Assembly (NCBI GenBank): GCA_021737445.1
Contig: JAIPDY010000046.1
Location: 1 to 18,125 of the forward strand
Reading direction: 5' to 3'
Length of the DNA stretch: 18,125 nucleotides
Source: Desulfotignum sp.
GTDB lineage: Bacteria; Desulfobacterota; Desulfobacteria; Desulfobacterales; Desulfobacteraceae
In this document: piece after piece, positions 1-6,447 of the stretch
Numbering within the stretch: the stretch's first letter is position 1
How the letters are laid out: the number at the start of each line of letters is the position of its first letter
The notes under the pieces: model-generated
What the model saw: the letters and a program-made list of their open reading frames with translations, nothing else
Database searches by the model: none
Told to the model about the DNA's origin: nothing
Made by a program: the position numbers and the translations under genes

Positions 1-344
1 AGGTGCTGGGCAGATACCTGTCCACAACCCTGAACGGCAGAAAACTGACCATGGTGGTGGGAATTTTGGATGACAAACCCTATGATGCCATGCTCAGACA
101 CCTGCTTATGCCGGCCCACAAGGTGATCATCACCCGGGCAAAAATTGACAGAAGCCTGCCCACAAAGGTTCTGGCAGCGGCGGCAAAAAAAATTTTCTTC
201 GGCAATATTGAAGTGATCCAAGATGTGTCAGAGGCTGTATCCCTTGCTATTTCAGGCAGTTCTGATGAAGATGCTGTCTGTATTGCAGGGTCGCTGTATG
301 TGGCAGGAGAAGCAAAACAAAAATTTGATATGGATTTAATCTGA
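1..344 (+). CDS. folC: Bifunctional folylpolyglutamate/dihydrofolate synthase, C-terminal part (partial)
   Basis: This is the last ~113 codons of FolC; the reading frame is open to the window edge, so the start lies upstream. FolC adds glutamate to dihydropteroate and to reduced folates in the cytoplasm, using ATP. The fragment matches the C-terminal domain of the Mur-ligase-like fold: a VVGILDDKPY strand, then VIITRAKIDRSLP, and near the end the family signature DAVCIAGSLYVAGEA. The stop is TGA at 342-344. The GTG at position 3 is an internal valine, not a start. A tRNA gene follows 29 bp later on the same strand, and no hairpin terminator is visible between them, so read-through into the tRNA is possible. 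Family call is firm; full length cannot be seen. Confidence 0.9.
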   Translation, partial: VLGRYLSTTLNGRKLTMVVGILDDKPYDAMLRHLLMPAHKVIITRAKIDRSLPTKVLAAAAKKIFFGNIEVIQDVSEAVSLAISGSSDEDAVCIAGSLYVAGEAKQKFDMDLI

Positions 345-349
345 TAATC

Positions 350-358
350 TGGTATAAC
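350..358 (+). promoter_or_regulatory. Possible extended -10 promoter for the tRNA-Arg gene
   Basis: TGGTATAAC fits the extended -10 pattern TGnTATAAT with one mismatch. A start about 7 nt downstream would fall near 365, some 9 nt before the tRNA 5' end. No good -35 box lies at 16-18 bp spacing, which is tolerated by extended -10 promoters. No GC-rich discriminator is present. Read-only evidence; the tRNA could instead be co-transcribed with folC. Confidence 0.35.
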
Positions 359-373
359 AGCAATTGTTTTTAA

Positions 374-449
374 GCGCCCGTAGTCCAGTGGATAAGACGT
401 CAGCCTCCGAAGCTGAAAATCGCTGGTTCGATTCCAGCCGGGCGCACCA
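374..449 (+). tRNA. tRNA-Arg (anticodon CCG)
   Basis: A 76-nt cloverleaf can be folded by eye. The acceptor stem GCGCCCG/CGGGCGC pairs perfectly (374-380 with 439-445). The D stem is GTCC/AGAC with a C-A closing mismatch. The anticodon stem is TCAGC/GCTGA around the loop CTCCGAA, giving anticodon CCG at 407-409, which reads the arginine codon CGG. The variable loop has 5 nt, the T stem is GCTGG/CCAGC with loop TTCGATT, the discriminator base is A446, and CCA (447-449) is encoded. It sits between folC and a glycosyltransferase gene that begins only 12 nt after the CCA. tRNA 3' ends are common integration sites, but no integrase or repeated 3' end was seen nearby. Confidence 0.97.
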
Positions 450-461
450 AACAAATTTTCC

Positions 462-1697
462 ATGCAATCACCTTTGAAAATAGGCCTGCTCTCCTACCGG
501 AGCAACCCCCACTGCGGCGGCCAGGGGGTATATATCCGCCATTTGAGCCGGGCATTATGTGATCTGGGCCACCAGGTGGAAGTGATTGCCGGTCCGCCGG
601 ATCCCCAGCTGAACGGCCATGCCAGGCTGACCATGCTCAAGACCCTGGATCTGTACAACCCGGATGACCTGTTCCGCACCCCTAAGCTTTCAGAACTCAC
701 AGACATGATAAACCTGGTGGAATGGCTCGATGTCTGTGCCATGGGATATCCGGAGCCCTGGACCTTTGGCATGCGGGTGGTCCGGCACCTCAAGGGCACA
801 GAATCACAGTATGACATTATACACGACAACCAGAGCCTGTCCTACGGCCTTTTGTCTTTGATGAAAAAGGTGCCGGTCACCGCCACCATCCACCATCCCA
901 TAACAGTGGACCGCCGGCTGGCTGTCAGCAGCACCCGGTCTTTTTACAAAAAATTCAAGGCTCTGCGGTGGTATTCCTTTATCCGCATGCAAAAAAAAGT
1001 GGCCCGGCAGCTGCCAAAAATTCTCACCGTGTCAGAGGTTTCAAAACAGGATATCTCAAAAGAATTTGCCATTCCTCAAAACCGGTTTTCCGCCATACCC
1101 ATCGGCATTGACACCGCAAGCTTCCACCCCCTTGAAACTGTTAAAAAAATTGCAGGCCGCATCATTGTCACCAACTCGGCCGACACCCCCCTCAAGGGGC
1201 TGTATCACCTGCTGCATGCCATCAAAAACATTGTCAGAAAAAGATCTGTTTTTCTTGTGATCATCGGTGCCCCAAAAAAAAATGGAGGAATTGAACGGCT
1301 GGTCCGGCGCCTGGATCTGGGCCGCCATATTGAATTTACCGGCCGCATCGGTCAGGAACGGTTTATCCGCGAGTATGCCAAAGCCAGTATTGCAGTGGTG
1401 CCATCCCTTTATGAAGGGTTCGGCCTGCCTGTGGGAGAGGCCATGGCCTGCCGGATTCCGGTGATCTGTACCACAGGCGGGGCACTGCCGGAGGTGGCAG
1501 GGGACGCGGCAAAACTGGTGCCCCCTGGTGACAGCGGGGCCCTGGAAAAAGCGATTCTGGAACTTCTGGATGATCCGTCTCAGCGGGAAAAATTGGCTCA
1601 GAAAGGGTATGAACGGGTTCTGTCACACTTTACCTGGGAGGCCACAGCCCAGAAAACCGTTCAGGCCTACAGGGAGATCATTCATGATTACCATTGA
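462..1697 (+). CDS. Glycosyltransferase family 4 (GT-B fold) protein
   Basis: A 411-aa retaining GT4-type enzyme that should transfer a sugar from a nucleotide-sugar donor in the cytoplasm. The N-terminal Rossmann domain opens with KIGLLSYRSNP and a glycine-rich loop (about residues 18-23). The C-terminal donor-binding domain has the segment NSADTPLKG (about 237-246) and the EX7E signature EGFGLPVGE, with Glu318 and Glu326, followed by AMACRIPVICTTGGALPEVAG. Length is normal for the family and no transmembrane helix is evident. The ATG at 462 is used because the conserved N-terminal strand begins right after it, but there is no Shine-Dalgarno sequence and the tRNA ends 12 nt upstream. The 3' end overlaps the next gene by 14 bp, implying a shared pathway with that methyltransferase. 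Acceptor and donor are unknown; lipid, polysaccharide or small-molecule glycosylation are all possible. Confidence 0.88.
   Translation: MQSPLKIGLLSYRSNPHCGGQGVYIRHLSRALCDLGHQVEVIAGPPDPQLNGHARLTMLKTLDLYNPDDLFRTPKLSELTDMINLVEWLDVCAMGYPEPWTFGMRVVRHLKGTESQYDIIHDNQSLSYGLLSLMKKVPVTATIHHPITVDRRLAVSSTRSFYKKFKALRWYSFIRMQKKVARQLPKILTVSEVSKQDISKEFAIPQNRFSAIPIGIDTASFHPLETVKKIAGRIIVTNSADTPLKGLYHLLHAIKNIVRKRSVFLVIIGAPKKNGGIERLVRRLDLGRHIEFTGRIGQERFIREYAKASIAVVPSLYEGFGLPVGEAMACRIPVICTTGGALPEVAGDAAKLVPPGDSGALEKAILELLDDPSQREKLAQKGYERVLSHFTWEATAQKTVQAYREIIHDYH
1671..1676 (+). promoter_or_regulatory. Shine-Dalgarno site deciding the methyltransferase start
   Basis: AGGGAG lies 7 nt before the ATG at 1684, inside the end of the glycosyltransferase gene. 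It supports 1684 as the start, although the open frame reaches back to 1528. The residues encoded before 1684 are low-quality out-of-frame reading of the glycosyltransferase. Confidence 0.7.
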
Positions 1698-2394
1698 TTT
1701 TACCCGGCTGGATATCAGGCCCGGCGACCGGATACTGGATATGGGCTGCGGTGAGGGCCGCCACATGGTTCAGGCCTGCCGGAAAAGCGGTACCTGCTGC
1801 ATCGGGGCAGATCTGGGACATGACAACCTGGCAGCCACCCGGGACAAACTGCACTTTCATCAATCCATGGATGATCTGGCGTGCACCCGGTTTGATCTGT
1901 CCTGTATGGATGTCACAGGCCTGCCTTTCAGGGACAAAAGCGTTGATGTTGTCATCTGTTCTGAAGTCCTGGAACATATCCCGGATGATGACCAGGCAGT
2001 ATCGGAACTGGTGCGCGTTCTTAAACCCGGCCGGATCCTGGCTGTGAGCGTTCCCCGGTTTTTGCCCGAAAAAATCTGCTGGCTTTTGTCTGATGCGTAT
2101 CGCAATGCTGATATGGGACATGTAAGAATCTATCGCAAAAAAGAGCTGACTGCAAAAATCACTGCAAAAAACATGGTGCTTCTGGGATCCCATTTTGCCC
2201 ACAGCATCCATACCCCTTACTGGTGGCTCAAATGCCTGGCAGGACCGGATCGCACCGATGTGACACTGGTGAATCTCTACCATCAGCTGCTGGTGTGGGA
2301 TATGATGAAAAAACCGGGTGCCACCCGGTTTTTTGACCGGCTGCTCAACCCGGTGCTGGGAAAAAGCCTGGTATTGTATTTTAAAAAAGTGTAA
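1684..2394 (+). CDS. Class I SAM-dependent methyltransferase
   Basis: A 236-aa protein of the Methyltransf_11/UbiE-like type that should move a methyl group from S-adenosylmethionine to a small molecule or lipid. The SAM-binding motif I is ILDMGCGEG (residues 17-25). An acidic residue, Asp43 in GADLG, follows strand 2. The post-motif VDVVICSEVLEHIPDD (87-102) and the helix LVRVLKPGRILAVSVP (109-124) complete the core. The C-terminal ~110 residues are rich in aromatic and basic residues and probably shape the acceptor pocket. The start at 1684 is set by AGGGAG 7 nt upstream and by the position of motif I. It overlaps the glycosyltransferase by 14 bp, so translation is probably coupled and the two enzymes likely modify the same product. 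The substrate cannot be read from sequence. Confidence 0.85.
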   Translation: MITIDFTRLDIRPGDRILDMGCGEGRHMVQACRKSGTCCIGADLGHDNLAATRDKLHFHQSMDDLACTRFDLSCMDVTGLPFRDKSVDVVICSEVLEHIPDDDQAVSELVRVLKPGRILAVSVPRFLPEKICWLLSDAYRNADMGHVRIYRKKELTAKITAKNMVLLGSHFAHSIHTPYWWLKCLAGPDRTDVTLVNLYHQLLVWDMMKKPGATRFFDRLLNPVLGKSLVLYFKKV

Positions 2395-2403
2395 CCTGGT
2401 TTC

Positions 2404-3447
2404 ATGTTTCCAGATTCCCCGCCAATGATCCGTTTTCTTCTGATACCGGCTGTGTGCTGCATGCTTTTTTTAATTCAATCCTGCGCCACAGCTGTGAAAC
2501 AACCGGTACAGCCTGATGATCCCCTGGTTGGAAAAATCCTGGACACCCGCACCACAGAGATGGTGTCTTTTTTTGATCTGATGACAGCACTCATGGACCA
2601 TGATGTGATCTTTCTGTCTGAAAAACATGACAACCCCATGCACCATGCCATACAGCACCGGATCATCGCACAGATGGTGGATGAGAAACTTGCCCCTGCC
2701 CTGGGATTTGAATTCTTTGCCCTCCACGACACCCCGCTGCTGCTGAGCTTTGTGGAATCGGACAAACACAGCCACAGCAAAAAAATCGACACAATGGTTG
2801 AAAAAGATCTGCGAAGGCAGCTGGACTGGGACACCCGGCCCGATCAGATGTGGGGGTATTATTTTGATCTTCTTTCCCTTGCCAGGGAGCACAGCCTGAC
2901 AGCTGCCGGCCTGGATCTGGCCGGACCGCTCAAACGCCGCATCACCCGCAAAGGCCTTTCAGGCATCACTTTGATTGAAAAGAGCCAGGTCTTTTCCACA
3001 GGACTGGACAACCCGGTGTATGAAGATTATATGAAAGCGATTTTCAAGGCGGTGCACTGCGGCATGGGAAATGATGCCATGCTGGACCACATCTATGATA
3101 CCTGGACCGCCAGAAACGACACCATGGCCCTGTCCATAACCCGGCTGGCAGATGAAACAGCCGGACCGGTGGTGGTGATAATGGGCAACGGGCATACTGA
3201 ATACAGCCTGGGGGTTATGGACCGGGTGACGTTTCTGAATCCGGCCCTGTCCCAGATCAACCTGGCTTTGACCGAGGTCAGGCCTGAACCGGCCGGTGTT
3301 GATGTCTATACTGCGCCCCTGGACCTGGCAGGGTTTGCACCGGTCCCTCCGGCCGACTATATCTGGTTTACCAGGAGGGTGTCTGACAAAGATCCCTGCC
3401 AGGCATTCAAAAAATCGCTGCAACGAATGAAACAGTCTCAAGACTGA
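2404..3447 (+). CDS. ChaN-family (haem-binding/Tiki-like) lipoprotein
   Basis: A 347-aa predicted lipoprotein. A hydrophobic signal (about residues 9-23) ends in a lipobox-like IQSC, with Cys27 as the lipidated residue. Ala at +2 would favour outer-membrane sorting under the Lol rule. The mature part matches the ChaN/PF04187 family: VIFLSEKHDNPMHHAIQ (about 68-84, with Glu73, His75, His80, His81), then LGFEFF, and a C-terminal GNGHTEYSLGV (about 261-271). Campylobacter ChaN binds haem and is tied to iron uptake; the wider superfamily includes TraB/Tiki-type putative metalloproteases, so a peptidase role is also possible. No iron-transport gene is adjacent. It follows the methyltransferase by 9 bp and is probably co-transcribed. 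The start is uncertain: ATG 2404 and ATG 2425 both lack a clear Shine-Dalgarno, and both keep the signal peptide. Confidence 0.82.
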   Translation: MFPDSPPMIRFLLIPAVCCMLFLIQSCATAVKQPVQPDDPLVGKILDTRTTEMVSFFDLMTALMDHDVIFLSEKHDNPMHHAIQHRIIAQMVDEKLAPALGFEFFALHDTPLLLSFVESDKHSHSKKIDTMVEKDLRRQLDWDTRPDQMWGYYFDLLSLAREHSLTAAGLDLAGPLKRRITRKGLSGITLIEKSQVFSTGLDNPVYEDYMKAIFKAVHCGMGNDAMLDHIYDTWTARNDTMALSITRLADETAGPVVVIMGNGHTEYSLGVMDRVTFLNPALSQINLALTEVRPEPAGVDVYTAPLDLAGFAPVPPADYIWFTRRVSDKDPCQAFKKSLQRMKQSQD

Positions 3448-3473
3448 TTCCTTGGCAGTAACACTGAACTGCC
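3433..3473. terminator. Weak hairpins in the convergent junction, possible bidirectional terminator
   Basis: Two small inverted repeats lie where the two gene blocks meet. CAGTCT/AGACTG spans 3433-3446 at the very end of the ChaN gene, and GGCAGT/ACTGCC spans 3454-3473 with an 8-nt loop. Each stem is 6 bp. Neither is followed by a clear T-tract on either strand, so they are poor intrinsic terminators. The call rests on position between convergent stops as much as on the structure. Confidence 0.3.
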
Positions 3474-3479
3474 CCTGCC

Positions 3480-4106
3480 CTATACCACCGGTTTTTGCTG
3501 CAACACCCCCAGGGTCAGGGTCATGGAAAGTTCAGCATAATCACCGGTCTGCAATGCAATTTCATAAACCTGTCTGGGGGCCTGCCCCCCCTGGGCCGGA
3601 TCCAGAAAAATATCATGGATCACCAGAAATCCGTCGGCCATGATATGGGGGGACCAGGTCAAAAAATCCTGGTACGCTGCCTCAAATGAATGCCCGCCGT
3701 CAATAAACACCATGGACAAAGGAGTGCGCCACATTTTCCCGGCTGTGACAGACCCGCAGACCATGGGGACAACATGATCGGTCAGCCCGGCTTTTTCGAT
3801 TGTCTGCAAAAAAAACGGCAGGGTGTTGATGCGGCCGGTGTGCTTATCATACAGGTCCGGATCAAAATAGGCTTCCCCGGGCTGCTGCTCTTCAGACCCG
3901 GTATGGTGGTCAATGGAAAAAACCACACTGTCTTGTCTTTTACAGGCCCAGCCCATAACAGCGGCAGACCTGCCACAATAGGAGCCGATTTCCAGAACGG
4001 GTCCCATGGATGCAGCGGTCAGGGCCAGACTGTGGAGACGACTGGCTTCTTCATCCGCCATGAACCCTTTGGTGGCGTGCAATAAGTTAAAATCGATCTT
4101 CCCCAT
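3480..4106 (-). CDS. Class I SAM-dependent methyltransferase, Methyltransf_24 type
   Basis: A 208-aa protein with motif I VLEIGSYCGRSA (residues 37-48), an acidic SIDHHTG strand 2 (Asp66), FIDGGHSFEAAYQDF (134-148) and VIHDIF (162-167). This D-H-H / DGGH / HD layout is typical of the Methyltransf_24 group, which includes sugar and antibiotic O-methyltransferases that may use a divalent metal. The substrate is unknown. The ATG at 4106 overlaps the 3' end of ftsK by 20 bp, and GGTGA lies about 7 nt upstream inside ftsK, so it is translated from the ftsK message. There is no evident functional link to DNA translocation. It ends 32 bp from the convergent ChaN gene. It is unrelated in detail to the methyltransferase at 1684, which lacks the DHH and DGGH motifs. 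Confidence 0.85.
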   Translation of the reverse strand: MGKIDFNLLHATKGFMADEEASRLHSLALTAASMGPVLEIGSYCGRSAAVMGWACKRQDSVVFSIDHHTGSEEQQPGEAYFDPDLYDKHTGRINTLPFFLQTIEKAGLTDHVVPMVCGSVTAGKMWRTPLSMVFIDGGHSFEAAYQDFLTWSPHIMADGFLVIHDIFLDPAQGGQAPRQVYEIALQTGDYAELSMTLTLGVLQQKPVV

Positions 4107-6447
4107 ATTTTTTCACCAGGATCTCTCTGGGTTTGGTGCCGACCTGAGGTCCGATAATGCCTTCATGCTCCATGATTTCAATGAGCCTGGCGGCCCTGTT
4201 GTAACCGATGCGCAGCCTTCGCTGGACATAGGAAATGGATGCCTGGCCGGACTGGGTCACCACAGCCACCGCCTCATCATATTTTTCATCATAGTCTGAT
4301 TCATCAAACTCTTTGGCCTCTTCATCCTCATCACCTCTGGTGACATTTTCATCATATTCAGGCTCCCGCTGCTCCTTGAGAAACCCGGTGATTTTTGCAA
4401 TCTCCTTTTCAGAAATATACGCCCCCTGTATCCGCATGAGCTTGCCTGTACCCGGCGGGCAGAACAGCATGTCTCCGTTGCCCAGAAGGCTCTCTGCCCC
4501 TCCCTGATCCATGATGATCCGGCCGTCGATCTTGGAGGATACCTGAAAGGAGATCCGGGTGGGGAAATTGGCCTTGATGGTGCCGGTGAGCACATCTGCC
4601 GACGGCCGCTGGGTGGCGATGATGATGTGGATGCCCGCAGCCCTTGCCATCTGGGCCAGCCTTGTCAGGGCAAATTCCACATCCTTGGATGCCACCATCA
4701 TCAGGTCTGACAGCTCATCCACAATCACCACAATATAGGGGAGGGTTTCGGGCATAAACGGTTCTGCGTCAGTCTGTTTTGCTGTATTGTCTGCGGCACT
4801 GTCTGCCTGTTTCTGATTGATTTCTTTGATCTTGTCATTGTACTGGGCCAGGTTCCGCAGCCCGTTTTCCTCCAGCAGTTCATAGCGCCTCTCCATCTCT
4901 TTGACAGCCCAGAAAAGAGCGTTGGTGGCTTTTTTCATGTCTGTGACCACCGGGGATATCAGATGGGGAATATCATTGTACACCGATAATTCAATGCGTT
5001 TGGGATCGATCATGATAAACTTGACCTCATCCGGGGTGGCTTTATACAAAAGGCTGATGATCATGGCGTTGAGCCCGACGCTCTTGCCTGTGCCGGTGGC
5101 GCCGGCAATGAGCAGATGGGGCATCTTGTCCATCTTGGTGACCACCGGCCGGCCCATCAGGTCTTTGCCCAGTCCCAGGGTAAGCATGGAATCAGAACGG
5201 ATAAAGTCTTTGGATGCGATCATCTCCCGCAGATTCACCATTTCCCGTTCATCATTGGGAATCTCTATACCCACAACATCCCGGCCCGGGATGGGGGCCA
5301 CAATGCGGATGCTTATTGCGCTCAGAGCCAGGGCCAGATCATCGGAAAGCCCGGTGATTTTAGACAGTTTAATACCCGGGGCCGGCCGGTATTCAAAGGT
5401 GGTGATCACCGGTCCGGGAAGAATTTCCACCACCTCGCCTTTGACATTGAAATCATTGAGTTTGGTCTCAAGTATCCGTGCTTTGTTCTGCAGCTTATCT
5501 GTGTCGATTTCCCGCCTGATTTTGATTTTCTCATCCAGAAAACCGATGGAAGGCAGCTTGAATGCTTCCGGTTGGCGGATATCTTCGAGCACCCGGTCTG
5601 ATGTATATTCAGACTCATCAACCTGCGGGGCCACAATGGCAGGAGAAAACATATCATCTATGTCAATGGCTGCATCATCTTCTGTCTCGTCTGAAAAATC
5701 CAGCTCTGACCTGTAAGTATCCGGCTGGTTGGGCTCAGACATATCTGTTTTATGGGCCTCCTGCCCTGTGGCCGGTAGCCGGGTTTCCAGCAGGGCCCGG
5801 GACATGTTCTGCATATCCCGGCTGGCTGCTGTCTCAGACCGCCGGTTTTTCCACTCAAGACCCTGGTCTTTCAGGTAATCAAAAAATTGTTTTACATCCC
5901 GGGTGATCGTGGCTGCCAGGCCCATGACTTTCTGATGGACAAACACCCCCAGCGTGACCATGGAGATGCCGGTGGCAAGAATAAACCCGATAACTGCAAA
6001 AAAAACCAGAACAACGATGCATCCGGCAATATTGGCATAGGTGAGCAAAAAAGCTGTGACAGCACTCCCCAGCATACCGCCAGCCGGTATCAGGGTGTTG
6101 GAAAAGGCATAGGCATCCTTGAACAGAAAAAACCCGGCCCCGGTGCAGATCATCAGAATCATCCCCCCAGCCAGGGTCATCCAGATGATTGCGGGTGATT
6201 TTTCCTTTAAATACCAAAGGGTGACCAGGGAGATGATCACCGGCACCCAGAAGGCGCCAATGCCGAACAAAAAAATGAAAAACCCGGCCACATGGGCACC
6301 CACCAGGCCGAACTGATTATGAATGGTATCCGGGACCACCAGAAAATCATGACCCAGGGACGGGTCCTGGGCATGAAAGGAAAAAAGGCTGATACCAGAC
6401 AGAATGATCAGAAAAAACAGTAAAAGTGAGGTCAGTTCTTTTCTCAT
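4087..6447 (-). CDS. ftsK: DNA translocase FtsK/SpoIIIE
   Basis: A 786-aa septum-anchored motor that pumps chromosomal DNA during division and helps resolve dimers. The N-terminal ~175 residues hold four hydrophobic segments (about 5-24, 48-80, 86-110 and 124-170, the last probably double). A short acidic linker runs to about 290. The alpha/beta motor follows, with Walker A GATGTGKS (449-456), Walker B IVVIVDELSD (572-581) and IIIATQRPSADVLTG. The gamma winged helix is about 721-786, with SISYVQRRLRIGYNRAARLI, the KOPS-reading and XerD-contacting part. A low-complexity stretch (about 538-566) is inserted between Walker A and B, and an acidic run (about 696-724) joins motor and gamma domain. 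The start codon overlaps the RNase J stop as ATGA (6444-6447), implying translational coupling. The total is shorter than E. coli FtsK (1329 aa) because the linker is short, as in SpoIIIE. Confidence 0.97.
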   Translation of the reverse strand: MRKELTSLLLFFLIILSGISLFSFHAQDPSLGHDFLVVPDTIHNQFGLVGAHVAGFFIFLFGIGAFWVPVIISLVTLWYLKEKSPAIIWMTLAGGMILMICTGAGFFLFKDAYAFSNTLIPAGGMLGSAVTAFLLTYANIAGCIVVLVFFAVIGFILATGISMVTLGVFVHQKVMGLAATITRDVKQFFDYLKDQGLEWKNRRSETAASRDMQNMSRALLETRLPATGQEAHKTDMSEPNQPDTYRSELDFSDETEDDAAIDIDDMFSPAIVAPQVDESEYTSDRVLEDIRQPEAFKLPSIGFLDEKIKIRREIDTDKLQNKARILETKLNDFNVKGEVVEILPGPVITTFEYRPAPGIKLSKITGLSDDLALALSAISIRIVAPIPGRDVVGIEIPNDEREMVNLREMIASKDFIRSDSMLTLGLGKDLMGRPVVTKMDKMPHLLIAGATGTGKSVGLNAMIISLLYKATPDEVKFIMIDPKRIELSVYNDIPHLISPVVTDMKKATNALFWAVKEMERRYELLEENGLRNLAQYNDKIKEINQKQADSAADNTAKQTDAEPFMPETLPYIVVIVDELSDLMMVASKDVEFALTRLAQMARAAGIHIIIATQRPSADVLTGTIKANFPTRISFQVSSKIDGRIIMDQGGAESLLGNGDMLFCPPGTGKLMRIQGAYISEKEIAKITGFLKEQREPEYDENVTRGDEDEEAKEFDESDYDEKYDEAVAVVTQSGQASISYVQRRLRIGYNRAARLIEIMEHEGIIGPQVGTKPREILVKKYGEDRF

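Noticed and set aside
1528..1683. N-terminal extension of the methyltransferase reading frame back to 1528
   Set aside because: The extra 52 codons are a shadow of the glycosyltransferase gene; motif I sits right after ATG 1684, which has a good Shine-Dalgarno.
374..3447. Genomic island inserted at tRNA-Arg
   Set aside because: No integrase, no repeat of the tRNA 3' end and no base-composition shift were seen; the genes look native.
4901..5716. Long plus-strand open frame of 271 codons inside ftsK
   Set aside because: It is antisense to the conserved FtsK motor, Ser-rich, and shows no family features.
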